Origin: Methanobacterium petrolearium
GTDB taxonomy: Archaea; Methanobacteriota; Methanobacteria; Methanobacteriales; Methanobacteriaceae
Direction of reading: 5' to 3'
DNA: 64,000 nucleotides
Assembly (NCBI RefSeq): GCF_017873625.1
Contig: NZ_JAGGKL010000013.1
Location: forward strand, 7,964 to 71,963
Part shown: piece after piece, positions 1 to 8,560 of the stretch
Layout: each line of letters starts with the position of its first letter
Numbering within the stretch: position 1 is the stretch's first letter
The notes under the pieces: model-generated
What the model was told of the DNA's origin: nothing
The model's database searches: none
The model's input: the letters and a program-made list of their open reading frames with translations, nothing else
Translations under genes and position numbers: made by a program

Positions 1-133
1 AAGTGAACATCTCCTGAACATTAATATGTCCTTTAATTGTTAGTAATCTTTTGGAAAGATCTTCTCTGTCATGGTTCTTTTTGGGTAAAATTTTAGGATT
101 GTGGGTTGATATATGGATTTTAGTCAAGTTCAT
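1..133 (-). CDS. Partial hypothetical protein, N-terminal 44 residues, runs off the left edge
   Basis: Reading leftwards from an ATG at 133 the frame stays open to base 1, giving 44 codons that start MNLTKIHISTHNP and end near INVQEMFT, with no stop inside the window. The upstream sequence has no convincing Shine-Dalgarno site, so the start is a guess. The composition is charged and soluble, with many Lys and His residues. I do not recognise the family. Its opposite-strand neighbour is the decayed gene at 282. It is listed because an open frame of this length at the very edge would be lost otherwise; it could also be chance. Confidence 0.4.
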   Translation of the reverse strand, partial: MNLTKIHISTHNPKILPKKNHDREDLSKRLLTIKGHINVQEMFT

Positions 134-281
134 TTTTTTTTATTTCACGTATGTTAATTTTTCTGTTAAGGAGTAATCTATCGCCCCTAGATGATTAAGG
201 TTACTTAAATAATTTAAATATTGGCTTAAATAATATTTTCAATTTATATAATGGGCTTATTGGAAAATGGAGGGACATGTA

Positions 282-640
282 ATGGTTGAATTTGTTGAAG
301 ACAAATCATGCAGAGTGTTCATGATAGAAAAAATCTTAATTTCGGGTTGTTAGAAAACTATTTAACCATTCTTTTTTGGAACTTGAAAAAAGGGCATTTA
401 GTGATGTGGTTTGCCACGTAAACACAGGAAATGATGACCAGGGCATATCGATTGTAACTAAATGCGAGCCATGTATTGAATGGCATGTTCAACAGACAGA
501 TATTGCCGGAACATCAGATGAAGAAATACACGAAACCATTAATGTTGTTATAGGGAATGGAAGAGGTTCTGCTGATTTTTAATCCAGATTTGCTTTGAAT
601 ACCCTTGATTTTCATGGAAAGGTTAAATTATGCTTTTTTA
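282..640 (+). pseudogene. Decayed carboxymuconolactone decarboxylase (AhpD/CMD) family gene
   Basis: A TATA-like stretch (243-251) and a GGAGGG site (269-274) lead with ideal 7-base spacing to an ATG at 282. The frame reads MVEFVEDKSCRVFM and stops at 351-353. Family-like sequence then continues in shifting frames: FLELEKRAFSDVV (from 376), LPRKH and KEMMT in the two other frames (about 405-445), then GISIVTKCEPCIEWHVQQ and SDEEIHETI back in the 376 frame. A TAA at 580-582 interrupts what continues in frame as SRFALNTLDFH. CEPC-IEW-H is the CxxC...H redox signature of CMD/AhpD proteins, which act as peroxidase partners or decarboxylases. Three frames carrying consecutive family motifs plus a stop inside the C-terminus mean a dead gene rather than one sequencing slip. 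The 68-codon TTG-started frame 376-582 on its own is probably not a functional protein. Confidence 0.75.
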
Positions 641-901
641 ATTCTTCGATTTTTTTTGCATGTTAAATTTATCTTTATTACCTTCTTTATTACCTTTAAC
701 CTATTTTTTTAATACAGTATAAGTGATTAATTACTTATATGCCAATGATTTATATAAAAAACAGGGATTTAAAATGGAGAGGGGAAATTTTAATAAAAAA
801 TTTCTTTTTATTTTCAGGATTTTAATTGTTTTGGAATCTTTTAGGGTTATTTTAGTTTTATAAGAGCAATAAGAAATATTTAGTGACTAAGGGTTTTTAA
901 A
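641..901. promoter_or_regulatory. Intergenic stretch with a promoter for the zinc-ribbon gene
   Basis: AT-rich, with no coding sequence that I can support. A good archaeal TATA box (TTATATAAA, about 749-757) would start transcription near 780 and leave a leader of about 120 bases before the ATG at 902. T-runs near 630-660 could serve as a terminator for the decayed gene upstream. Confidence 0.45.
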
Positions 902-1153
902 ATGGTTTTTTGTACAAGATGTGGGGCTGAAAATCCTGAAGGATCCGGGTACTGCTATAAATGTGGGGAAAAACTTCGTGACTTGTCGGATGATCAAATT
1001 TATACCAAAAAAGAACTAATAAAGGAAAAAAGTGATGCTACTCTGTTAAATATTGTTCTAATAATTGCAGTGTTCATTATTGTAATACTAATAGTACAAA
1101 TGATCTTTGCATACTCTTCTATGGCACCGATATTCAACAATTTCTTTGGATAA
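902..1153 (+). CDS. Small zinc-ribbon membrane protein
   Basis: 83 residues. Residues 4-21 hold CTRCGAENPEGSGYCYKCG, a zinc-ribbon of the CxxC-x10-CxxC type found at the N-terminus of many archaeal and bacterial membrane proteins. A charged linker follows (about 25-45), then one hydrophobic membrane helix (about 46-70, LNIVLIIAVFIIVILIV). The predicted topology is a cytoplasmic zinc knuckle tethered to the membrane. No enzymatic residue is visible, so the function is unknown; such proteins are often adaptors. It is monocistronic and convergent with the aldo/keto reductase gene, whose stop lies 40 bases away. Confidence 0.75.
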   Translation: MVFCTRCGAENPEGSGYCYKCGEKLRDLSDDQIYTKKELIKEKSDATLLNIVLIIAVFIIVILIVQMIFAYSSMAPIFNNFFG

Positions 1154-1192
1154 AAATGAATTTAAATTCAAAGAAAAAAATGAGATAGAATG

Positions 1193-2437
1193 TTATCCAC
1201 GGTTTTTCCTGGAAAATCGATTGCTTAATGAGATAAATGCATTTAAAACAGGCATAACTACCGATCCAAAAATTTTTATCTTGTATTTAAAGCCTCTTCC
1301 CTCCAGTTCATGGGAAACATCACCTAAAAGTTCAGGTATTTCCAGGTTCTGAGGACAGGCCTTTACACACCTCCCACAATTAGTGCAAAGTCCGGCATAG
1401 GCTTCCTGACCGGAAAAAACTCCTCCCAATATGGCAAGGTAATCAAAAAACTGACTTTTTTCGAACATGTACTTTTGGTTGTAGAGGTTAAAGCAGAGGG
1501 GTATGTCCACTCCACGGGGACAGGGCATGCAGTAACCACACCCAGTACAATCCACCTTCATAAGATCTTCATAGACTTCTTTAACCCGTTCATAAAGTTT
1601 TAACTCATCTTCAGTCAATGAATTGGGTAAAACTTCATCTGCAACCTTCAAATTTTCTTTAATCTGGTCCTCATCATTCATTCCAGAAAAAACACAGGTA
1701 ACCTCCGGATGGTTTAACACCCATCGAAGTGCCCAGTTAGCAGGACTACTTCCAGTGTCAGACTCTCCCCATATTTGAAGTGCTTTATCCGGAACTTTAC
1801 CCGCCAGAAGTCCTCCTTTTAAAGGTTCCATAATAAATACACTTATTCCTTTTAAGTGGGCGTATTTTAATCCTTTTGTGCCTGCCTGATTTTTTTCATC
1901 CATATAATTGTATTGAATTAAACAAACATCCCACTGGTATGCATCTACAATTTCTTTAAAAGCTTCTAAATTGGCATGAGATGAAAAGCCAATGTTGTTT
2001 ATTTTCCCCTTTGCCCGGGCATCTTCTAAAAATTTAAGAACTCCCAGTTTTTTAAGTTTTCCAAAACTTACCGTGCTCATGTTGTGGATAAGGTAGTAAT
2101 CAATACAGTCTGTTTGTAGTTTTTCAAGCTGTATTTCTAGGAATCGTTCCATGTCTTCATATTTTTTAACAGACCAGGAAGGCATTTTGGTCATTAGTTT
2201 TACTTTTTCCCGGTATCCGTTCTTGAGGATCTCACCTAAGAATGATTCACTGGCTCCGCCGTGGTAGGGGAATGCAGTGTCAATTATGTTCACACCATGA
2301 TCTATTGCATAATAAATCTGATTTTTAGCCTTTTCTTTATTGATCATGCCGTTTTTGGTGGGTAGTCTCATGGCGCCATATCCCAGGGCTGAGATCTTAT
2401 CACCGTTTTTTTCATTTTTCCTGTACTGCATCATCAC
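1193..2437 (-). CDS. Aldo/keto reductase with C-terminal ferredoxin domain
   Basis: 414 residues. The N-terminal TIM-barrel carries the aldo/keto reductase tetrad: Asp53 and Tyr58 in IIDTAFPYHG, Lys84 in LMTKMP and His118 in DYYLIHN. The C-terminal third holds two cysteine clusters, CTGCGYCMPCPRG (about 297-309) and CTNCGRCVKACP (about 350-365), of the 4Fe-4S ferredoxin type. This is the family of iron-sulfur aldo/keto reductases common in methanogens and clostridia, presumably linking NAD(P)H or ferredoxin electrons to a carbonyl substrate; the substrate cannot be read from the sequence. Three Met codons in a row make the exact start ambiguous by two residues. It lies 45 bases downstream of the tetR gene on the same strand, so the two are probably one repressor-controlled operon. 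Confidence 0.88.
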   Translation of the reverse strand: MMMQYRKNEKNGDKISALGYGAMRLPTKNGMINKEKAKNQIYYAIDHGVNIIDTAFPYHGGASESFLGEILKNGYREKVKLMTKMPSWSVKKYEDMERFLEIQLEKLQTDCIDYYLIHNMSTVSFGKLKKLGVLKFLEDARAKGKINNIGFSSHANLEAFKEIVDAYQWDVCLIQYNYMDEKNQAGTKGLKYAHLKGISVFIMEPLKGGLLAGKVPDKALQIWGESDTGSSPANWALRWVLNHPEVTCVFSGMNDEDQIKENLKVADEVLPNSLTEDELKLYERVKEVYEDLMKVDCTGCGYCMPCPRGVDIPLCFNLYNQKYMFEKSQFFDYLAILGGVFSGQEAYAGLCTNCGRCVKACPQNLEIPELLGDVSHELEGRGFKYKIKIFGSVVMPVLNAFISLSNRFSRKNRG

Positions 2438-2482
2438 ACCTCTTAGATTGACCCGTCAGTTGAATATTCTAAAAAATTATAC

Positions 2483-3058
2483 TTATTTGGATAGTCCGTC
2501 CCAGAAAAGTTCAAAAGTAAGGTTTATGTTTTTTTGATTCATTTTTTCAGGATATTTCTCAAAATGCATGATAGTATTGAGTATATTTCCCCAGAAACAA
2601 TCCATTAATAGTTCATCGTAAATTTCCTTAATTTTGTTCTCTTTAAATCCTTTTTTATAGACTTCAAGAAGTTCCACAAATTTCTCTTCAATTCGTCCCT
2701 TGGTGAAAGATGTTATATAGGGGGAACAGTGGAATGTCATTATGAAATTGAATTTATAGGGATTTTCAATGCCTAAACACACAAATTTCAGCCACAACGA
2801 TTTAACATTTTCTTTAAATGGTTTTGTATCATCATAATCATCTTGAACTTCGTTTAAGATGTTTTCTTTGGTGTAAATGTAGAGACGATCGATAAGTTCC
2901 TCTTTAGTCTTGAAATAGTGGAAAAGCGTACCGGTGGCTACTCCAGCAGTTTTAGCAATTTCTGCAGTGGATGTTCCATGAAATCCCCTTTCAACAAACA
3001 GTTTAAGGGAGGTATCCAGTATTTTTTGTTCTTTTTCCCTCAATTTATTTACATCCAA
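2483..3058 (-). CDS. TetR/AcrR-family transcriptional regulator
   Basis: 191 residues. Residues 10-55 form the TetR helix-turn-helix (ILDTSLKLFVERGFHGTS, then IAKTAGVATGTLFHYFKTKEEL). The C-terminal part is a helical ligand-binding domain with no recognisable specificity. The start is a TTG at 3056-3058, because the nearby ATG is followed at once by TAA. A TATA box (about 3090-3097) and a quasi-palindrome (3071-3086) sit just upstream, so the protein most likely represses its own transcription and that of the aldo/keto reductase gene downstream. Confidence 0.88.
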   Translation of the reverse strand: MDVNKLREKEQKILDTSLKLFVERGFHGTSTAEIAKTAGVATGTLFHYFKTKEELIDRLYIYTKENILNEVQDDYDDTKPFKENVKSLWLKFVCLGIENPYKFNFIMTFHCSPYITSFTKGRIEEKFVELLEVYKKGFKENKIKEIYDELLMDCFWGNILNTIMHFEKYPEKMNQKNINLTFELFWDGLSK

Positions 3059-3070
3059 AATAGTGATGTA

Positions 3071-3086
3071 GACTGATTAGTCGGTC
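3071..3086. promoter_or_regulatory. Probable TetR operator
   Basis: GACTGATTAGTCGGTC is a 16-base quasi-palindrome (12 of 16 positions symmetric). It lies between a TATA box on the minus strand (about 3090-3097, TATAAATA) and the TTG start at 3058, thus over the expected transcription start. This is the usual place for a TetR repressor site. Confidence 0.55.
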
Positions 3087-3173
3087 GAGTATTTATACTT
3101 TCTCTAAATCTTCTTACCAAACTGTAAAAAGTAAAATTTCTTTTATAAATCTGGACAAATAATTCATTTAGGG

Positions 3174-3680
3174 GTGATTTTCTATGATGATGATTTCTAT
3201 TATAAAAAAAGGTTAAAAGAGGGTAAAACATACGAAGACTTCCGTCAGGCATGGTATCACGCCACTTGATTCGGAAATGCATCAGATTCTACTGTAGAAG
3301 CAAAATCTCCATTGGGACACCTTTACACTGTGGTCAATGCCTTTGATCCAAAAGAAATAATTGTTATAGGTTTTGGTCCAGAAATAACAGAACAAGTCTT
3401 GCACTCAACCCTCAATATAGATGTTAAAGAAAGACTCGAAAATCATCTGGAAGAAGTTATAGAACCAGAAATTGGCCGTTCATTTGGAATTTTAGTCTCT
3501 GAAGATGATTTTTCTCCTAAAGGAACACTTGAGTATCAAAAACCTTCGGTGGCAGGAGTAGAAACTGATCTTAAAAAGACGGAAGATTTGATAAGTTTAG
3601 TAAGAAAAAAATCCAACAGGCTTCAGTTAAAAGGGATCGGGCTAAAAAAACAGAATGAACCTATCATTAAATCCCCCTAA
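3174..3680 (+). pseudogene. Conserved hypothetical gene broken by an in-frame TGA
   Basis: One frame reads through from about 3135 to 3680 with a single internal stop, TGA at 3267-3269. Before the stop it encodes FYDDDFYYKKRLKEGKTYEDF and RQAWYHAT; after it comes FGNASDSTVEAKSPLGHLY, then VVNAFDPKEIIVIGF and a C-terminal half containing ERLENHLEEVIEPEIGRSFG. The two halves join without any frame change, so the TGA replaces one codon; GGA (Gly) is one substitution away. No ATG is available for the N-terminal part; GTG at 3174 is the best candidate. A TTG at 3312 could start a 122-residue product, but it would lack the N-terminal half. The family is a conserved hypothetical with no function I can name. 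Methanobacteriales are not known to recode TGA as selenocysteine, and I see no recoding signal. Confidence 0.72.
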
Positions 3681-3889
3681 AATGATGGGAAACTATTCCA
3701 GATTAATTTTTTCTACAAAAAGGGTTATTCATCCATGGGCATTGGTTTTTTCATTTTTTGACATTCTGAGAATCAATGAATTATATTTATCAGTAGAACG
3801 ATTATGATATTGAGTATTCTAAAGTTTATTATATGAAAGACATTAAAACAACAACTCATATGATACAATAATTAAACTTAGGTTAGAAT

Positions 3890-4957
3890 ATGGTTAAAAA
3901 AGTTTATTTAGGGGTTATTTTATCTTTAATAATCATATTGTCCCTTTTTTCATATTACACCATCCAGGAGCATAGTGAATCTGAAGATTCAAAACCACAG
4001 GCTTCAAATATAACGATTTTTTTAACTGGAGATGTAATGTTTGATTTTGCAGTTGGACCCCTTATTGATAGTGGTGTGGATGTTTTTGGAGATTTCACAC
4101 CACTTTTTAGGACATCAGATCTAGTGGTCATAAATCTTGAAAATCCACTAACCACATCGAATGACAACATAAAAACAACTGTCCCTGTCAAAGCCAACCC
4201 CCAATATGCCAAAATACTTAAAAAGGATAACATCGATGTTGTGTGTCTTGCCAATAATCATATAATGGATTACAATGAATCAGGGCTAAATGATACCTTA
4301 AATACCCTTAAAAAGTACAACATCACCGCGGTTGGTGCCGGTGAAAACCTCCAAAAAGCATCTAAACCTGCCTATTTTGTCGTTGACAACCGTACAATTG
4401 CCATATTAAACTTTTTCGATACAACCACTTTCCAGGAATTCGCAAAAGCAGAGTTACCCCCAGCCACAGATAACAGTTCTGGATTTGCACCTGCAGACTG
4501 GAATGTGATAAAAGAAAATTTAGATCAGGCCAGAAAACAGGCAGATATTGTCATTGTGGTTTTTCACTATGGGAATGAATATTCAACAACCCCAAACCAG
4601 TATCAGAAGAACATATCAAGAAAATGCATTGATGCGGGTGCTGATATAGTTGTGGGAAGCCATCCTCATGTAATTCAGGAAGTAGAAATTTACAAGGGGG
4701 GATTAATCTTCTACAGCTTAGGGAACTTTGTTTTTGACCAGAGCAACCCATCACCCAAAGAATCAATGATTGTTCAGCTTCAGGATTTAAATGGAAACTT
4801 AAGTGCGATCATTTATCCTTTCCGCATTACCAATTCCTGCCCACGTTTTATGGATACTCAAAGTGCTGAAACTTTCCTGGAGTCTTTAAGGGAAGAATCT
4901 AATGCAGACATTAAAATTGAAAATGGTAAGGGGGTTATAAATATGGGGGTATTATAA
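3890..4957 (+). CDS. CapA/PgsA-family metallophosphatase-fold protein
   Basis: 355 residues. Residues 1-25 are a single N-terminal membrane helix or signal anchor (VYLGVILSLIIILSLFSYY). The rest is the CapA (poly-gamma-glutamate biosynthesis) fold with its signatures: GDVMFD (about 45), NLENPLT, CLANNHIMDYNESG, VVFHYGNEY, and IVVGSHPHVIQEVEIYKGG followed by FYSLGNFVFDQ. These are the metal-binding Asp, Asn and His residues of a calcineurin-like enzyme. The predicted active domain faces outside, so a role in a cell-surface polymer is plausible. No capB/capC or pgs partner is adjacent, so the actual polymer is unknown. It is monocistronic with its own upstream region. Confidence 0.85.
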   Translation: MVKKVYLGVILSLIIILSLFSYYTIQEHSESEDSKPQASNITIFLTGDVMFDFAVGPLIDSGVDVFGDFTPLFRTSDLVVINLENPLTTSNDNIKTTVPVKANPQYAKILKKDNIDVVCLANNHIMDYNESGLNDTLNTLKKYNITAVGAGENLQKASKPAYFVVDNRTIAILNFFDTTTFQEFAKAELPPATDNSSGFAPADWNVIKENLDQARKQADIVIVVFHYGNEYSTTPNQYQKNISRKCIDAGADIVVGSHPHVIQEVEIYKGGLIFYSLGNFVFDQSNPSPKESMIVQLQDLNGNLSAIIYPFRITNSCPRFMDTQSAETFLESLREESNADIKIENGKGVINMGVL

Positions 4958-5110
4958 ATTCCAGATTACAAAATTTTAGGTGATATGATATTGATAATAA
5001 ATTAAGAGTATATCATAGTTTAAAGAGCACATTATTAGGTTTAAGAGCAGATCATAGTTTGAAATAACATATGATCCGTGTTTTGTAAAACACAACTCAT
5101 AAATGATACC

Positions 5111-5377
5111 ATGAAATCCAACACCAAAATCGAAAACTTGAAGGAAGCCCTTAAGGATAGGGAGTGCACAGTCGAGAAACATTCAAGCGTTATGGAAATA
5201 ACCTTCGAAAATTTCGAGGATGCAGACTGGTTTGAATCAATTTTTGAAGATTACCAGCAGAAATCGGCAGTGAGCTGTTTAATGTCCATGAGACCCAAGG
5301 ACCAAAATTCACGCCATAAGTTTGTATTCAATGTCAGGGACATGGATAAATTCATAGAACTTCTAGAAGAGGAATAA
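5111..5377 (+). CDS. Small acidic hypothetical protein
   Basis: 88 residues if started at the ATG at 5111 (MKSNTKIENLKEAL); a GTG at 5078 would add 11 residues that look non-coding. Neither start has a clear ribosome binding site. The protein is charged and soluble, with alternating beta-strand and helix character (SVMEITFENFEDADWFESIF ... KFVFNVRDMDKFIELLEEE). I do not recognise the family. It is followed by a hairpin plus T-run at 5417-5450. Confidence 0.6.
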   Translation: MKSNTKIENLKEALKDRECTVEKHSSVMEITFENFEDADWFESIFEDYQQKSAVSCLMSMRPKDQNSRHKFVFNVRDMDKFIELLEEE

Positions 5378-5416
5378 TGCAATTAACTGGACTGTTTTAC
5401 AGATAATAAGAAACAG

Positions 5417-5450
5417 TGCAAAATCACCTTTAATGGTGATGCAATTTTTT
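5417..5450 (+). terminator. Hairpin with T-run
   Basis: ATCACC (5423-5428) pairs with GGTGAT (5435-5440), extended by TGCA/GCA flanks, and six T residues follow. It sits directly after the small gene ending at 5377 and 15 bases before the next start, which fits a terminator. Confidence 0.55.
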
Positions 5451-5464
5451 ATATCGGATAATAG

Positions 5465-6133
5465 GTGATTAAAATAGTTAAAACAGAGTTAAAAACTGGA
5501 AAAGATATATTTATCTTCCTACTCTTTGCAATGGTATTTTTAAGTACCTATCTGGTTATGGAACGTGATCAGACCATACTCTATATCTTCCTGGCACTTT
5601 TTTTAGTATACAGTTTCATCTCGTTACTGGTTTCTCGTAAGTCTGGTGCTGAGATCATGGGTTGGATAGGCATAATAAAAAGTAGAGACTATACATCATT
5701 ATTCCTTGCTGTTCCACAGGCAGTACTTATCTTCGGTGTGGTGATGGTGTTATACAATGATATGTATGGAATAATATCATTGACTGCCGGTTTTGTGCTG
5801 ATGTTTATTGGTATGGGGTTCAATATCATGGTACGGATGGAATTAGGTAAAAATTGGGTTCCTCTTTCAAAAACAACTGATCATCAGGAACTTATAACCT
5901 GGGGAATTTATTCAAAGGTTCGCCATCCTTTTTATCTATCTATTTTAATCTTATTTCTGGGAGTTGCCGTCATATCATGGGATCTATTGGGCTTAGTTTT
6001 TTTTATTTTATTTATATTGGGTCTGGTCTTCCGAATAAAAAAAGAAGAAAAGGAATTAATCTTCAAATTCGGCCAACAATACACGGATTATATGGATAAA
6101 ACCCCCATGCTAATCCCAACAGTCTTCAAATAA
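5465..6133 (+). CDS. Isoprenylcysteine carboxyl methyltransferase (ICMT/PEMT)-family membrane protein
   Basis: 222 residues with a GTG start at 5465. About five to six membrane helices. The C-terminal half holds the family signature: GIYSKVRHPFYLSILILFLG (about 150-170; the RHPxY motif binds S-adenosylmethionine) and EEKELIFKFGQQYTDYM (about 195-211). These proteins methylate small hydrophobic or isoprenoid-linked substrates at the membrane; in archaea the substrate is unknown. The upstream hairpin suggests an independent transcript. It converges with the broken flavoprotein gene, 13 bases away. Confidence 0.82.
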   Translation: MIKIVKTELKTGKDIFIFLLFAMVFLSTYLVMERDQTILYIFLALFLVYSFISLLVSRKSGAEIMGWIGIIKSRDYTSLFLAVPQAVLIFGVVMVLYNDMYGIISLTAGFVLMFIGMGFNIMVRMELGKNWVPLSKTTDHQELITWGIYSKVRHPFYLSILILFLGVAVISWDLLGLVFFILFILGLVFRIKKEEKELIFKFGQQYTDYMDKTPMLIPTVFK

Positions 6134-6146
6134 TTATTCGGCCTGT

Positions 6147-6702
6147 TTAACCTTTTACAAGGTCTTGACCAATTTTTCTGGCCTGTTTCATTACATTTTT
6201 CTTGTTTTTTACTTCTCCAGGAACTGCATTTCCCTGTGAGGAAAGCACATTGATGACATCATAACCCAGGAAGTTAAACATGGTCTGAGTGTAGTTGAAA
6301 TATTCTTGAAACATGGTTTCATCAGGGTTTCCCTGTGAAAAAATCAATACCATCTTTTTTTCCCATATCTTTCCTGGAACCCAGTTTTAAAATTAGCTAC
6401 AGTCGGTCAGTGAAGAGTTTCGCCTGGGCTGTCATCTGCCACATGTAAACTGGACTACCCAGTATAAATGCATCAGCATCTTGAATCTCGTTATAGATGA
6501 TCTGCATATCATCCCTGATGTCACATTCCCCTTCATGGCTCTTGCAGTGCATGCAGGCCTGGCATGGTTTTATGGACATCTGGTTAAGGTTGAAGATTGC
6601 AGTGTCTGCTCCAGCAGCACCTGCACCTTTAAGCGCCTCTTTAACCAGAATTTCGGTGTTACTATTCTTTCTTGGGCTTCCTGTAAATCCTACTACCTTC
6701 AT
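6147..6702 (-). pseudogene. Frameshifted iron-sulfur flavoprotein / NADPH-dependent FMN reductase
   Basis: The first frame (6702-6397) encodes MKVVGFTGSPRKNSNTEILV, then CQACMHCKSHEGEC (a compact C-x2-C-x2-C-x6-C cluster as in archaeal Isf proteins) and ILGSPVYMWQMTAQAKLFTDRL, ending at TAG. One base missing in the next codon restores ANFKTGFQERYGKK in a second frame, and a further change at an A7 run (about 6354-6360) leads into a third frame with MVLIFSQGNPDETMFQEYF. The last frame ends at 6147. All parts are family-like and in order, so the gene is a 180-190 residue FMN protein carrying two single-base lesions. The A7 position is also a typical place for sequencing error. The start has a clear AGGAAG site. 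Confidence 0.8.
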
Positions 6703-6720
6703 TTTTTAAACTTCCTTTGA

Positions 6721-7055
6721 AAGCAACTGATTTTGAGAATATCTAAATTTAAAAAGATAAACTCCATTCTTGTTTATAAAACCATCTCTATAATATTCAT
6801 ATATTTTTTGTAAGGAAAAATGAACTGAATGATCTCGTAGATCAGTATGAAATTTATCTCATCTAACTTCTACCCAAATATTATATACGGAGTCATTTAT
6901 GTAGATTTTGTAACCTTTAAGTGACCAAGTACCTATACGATAACCAGGAACACTAATACAGTTAATGAAATACATTTTGATAGGTGTCTGGTAGGTGGAA
7001 TTTTACAATTTAGCCAAAAAAGTGGAACATAAAACATTTTTAGGGAGGAATAAAG
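6721..7055. promoter_or_regulatory. Intergenic region between the flavoprotein and the PAS sensor
   Basis: No supported gene. A TATA-like motif (ATTATATAC, about 6880-6888) lies about 170 bases before the sensor's ribosome binding site. Short frames present here have no ribosome binding site or family character. Confidence 0.35.
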
Positions 7056-8539
7056 GTTAAAATTGATAATAATACTCTCAGAGAAGTTTTTGACGAATCA
7101 ATTGTAGCTTTTCTTATTTGTGATGAAGAAGGCACTATGGTTGGTGCTAATAAATATGCATTAAACATATTGGGGATACCTGAATCCGAAGATCATTTTC
7201 CAGAGATCAACATATTTAAAAATTTCATTATTCCTTTCCAAAGGGAAAAATTACTTAAAGAGAAATCTTTTAAATTTAAAACCCAACTTAACATAAAAAA
7301 GATAAATGGTAACTCTGATGTTTCCAAACATCTTAAAACTGCCTCTTTTGAAGGAAAAGTTTCAGTTATAAGTTCTGGATTTCTGGTACAGATCCAGCAT
7401 ATTCCCCAGGATGGAAAATCTGAAAAACTGCTTCAAAGTGAAAGGAAATATCGTCACTTTTTTGAGGATGATCTTACGGGAGATTTCATTGCAACCCCTG
7501 AAGGCAAGATTTTAGAATGTAACCCTGCATTTGCTGAATTGTATGGTTTTCAAAACATTGAAGAAGCTTCAAAATCCAACATGTCTCAGTTCAACTCAGA
7601 AGACTGGGAAAATTTAGTTAAACGACTGGAAATTGAGTATAAAATCAAGGGGCATCAAACCATACATAAAAGCCCTGACGGGAAACAAATCCACATTGTT
7701 TGTAATGTTGTTGCCATTTTCAATGAATCAGGACACTTAGATCAAATTGAAAGTTACATCTTTGATGACACCGAACGGAAAGAAGCGGAAAATGCTTTAA
7801 AAGAAAGTGAAAAGAAATATAGGCGTTTATTTGATGAAGATTTAACTGGGGATTTTATTGCAAAACCTGATGGTAAAATAACAGAGTGTAACCCTTCTTT
7901 TGCAGTCATATATGGATTTAATACTATTGAAAATGCGCTTAAGTGGAATATATCAGAATCAAATCCTTTTGACTGGCCATATATGGTAACCAGGCTCAAA
8001 AGTGAGGGCAAGATTCAGGGTTTTCAAAGCTGGCAGAGAAGGTCTGATACCCTGAGGATCCATGTTGTGGCCAACCTCGTAGGTATTTTCAATGACGGGG
8101 ACAAACTCACCCATGTTAAAGGTTACGTATTTGATGATACTGAACGTAAACAGGCGGAAGAAGGACTTGACAGAACTATAAGTCAAATAACAGGGATTTT
8201 AAACAGTATTAAAGATGGATTTGTTGCTTTAAATAATTTCTGGGAAATTGTTTATTAAATCATTGTGCTGCAGAATATGCAGGTGTTGATGTTGATGATC
8301 TTCTTGGGCAAAATTTGTGGCAGAGATTTCCGGAACTCGTTGGAACCATATATGAAACTACGTTTCGCAAAGCAATGGAGGATAATGCTATACAGAACTT
8401 CGAATCCCAGGGACTTGGTAAAACTGATAGTTGGTTTGATTTCAGTGTTTATCCATCTGAAAATGGAATTTCAATTTACTGGCGGGATATAACTCAACGT
8501 AAAAAATTTATAAAGAGAATTAAGGCAGGTGGGGAATGA
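7056..8539 (+). pseudogene. Decayed multi-PAS sensor protein
   Basis: The reading frame begins well before the first ATG (7137): codons from 7056 encode a PAS start, LREVFDESIVAFLICDEEG. A perfect GGAGG (7044-7048) sits 7 bases before GTT at 7056, where a GTG would be expected. The frame holds a first PAS (about 7070-7400), then two closely similar PAS domains (about 7435-7790 and 7800-8150; each contains LTGDFIA, ECNP and FDDTERK). It stops at 8256-8258. A fourth PAS continues in another frame after one missing base (NHCAAEYAGVDVDDLLGQNL ... YWRDITQRKK) and ends at 8539. No histidine kinase or GGDEF domain follows. So it has a lost start, a frameshift and probably a lost output domain. Confidence 0.78.
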
Positions 8540-8560
8540 TTAAAAAGGATAAATGGATGT

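Noticed and set aside
3267..3269. TGA as selenocysteine codon
   Set aside because: Selenoproteins are not known in Methanobacteriales, the protein is not a known selenoprotein family and no SECIS-like structure was noticed; a nonsense mutation is simpler.
3049..3282. 77-codon minus-strand frame upstream of tetR
   Set aside because: It covers the TetR promoter and operator and lies antisense to the broken conserved gene, whose protein-like frame is on the plus strand.
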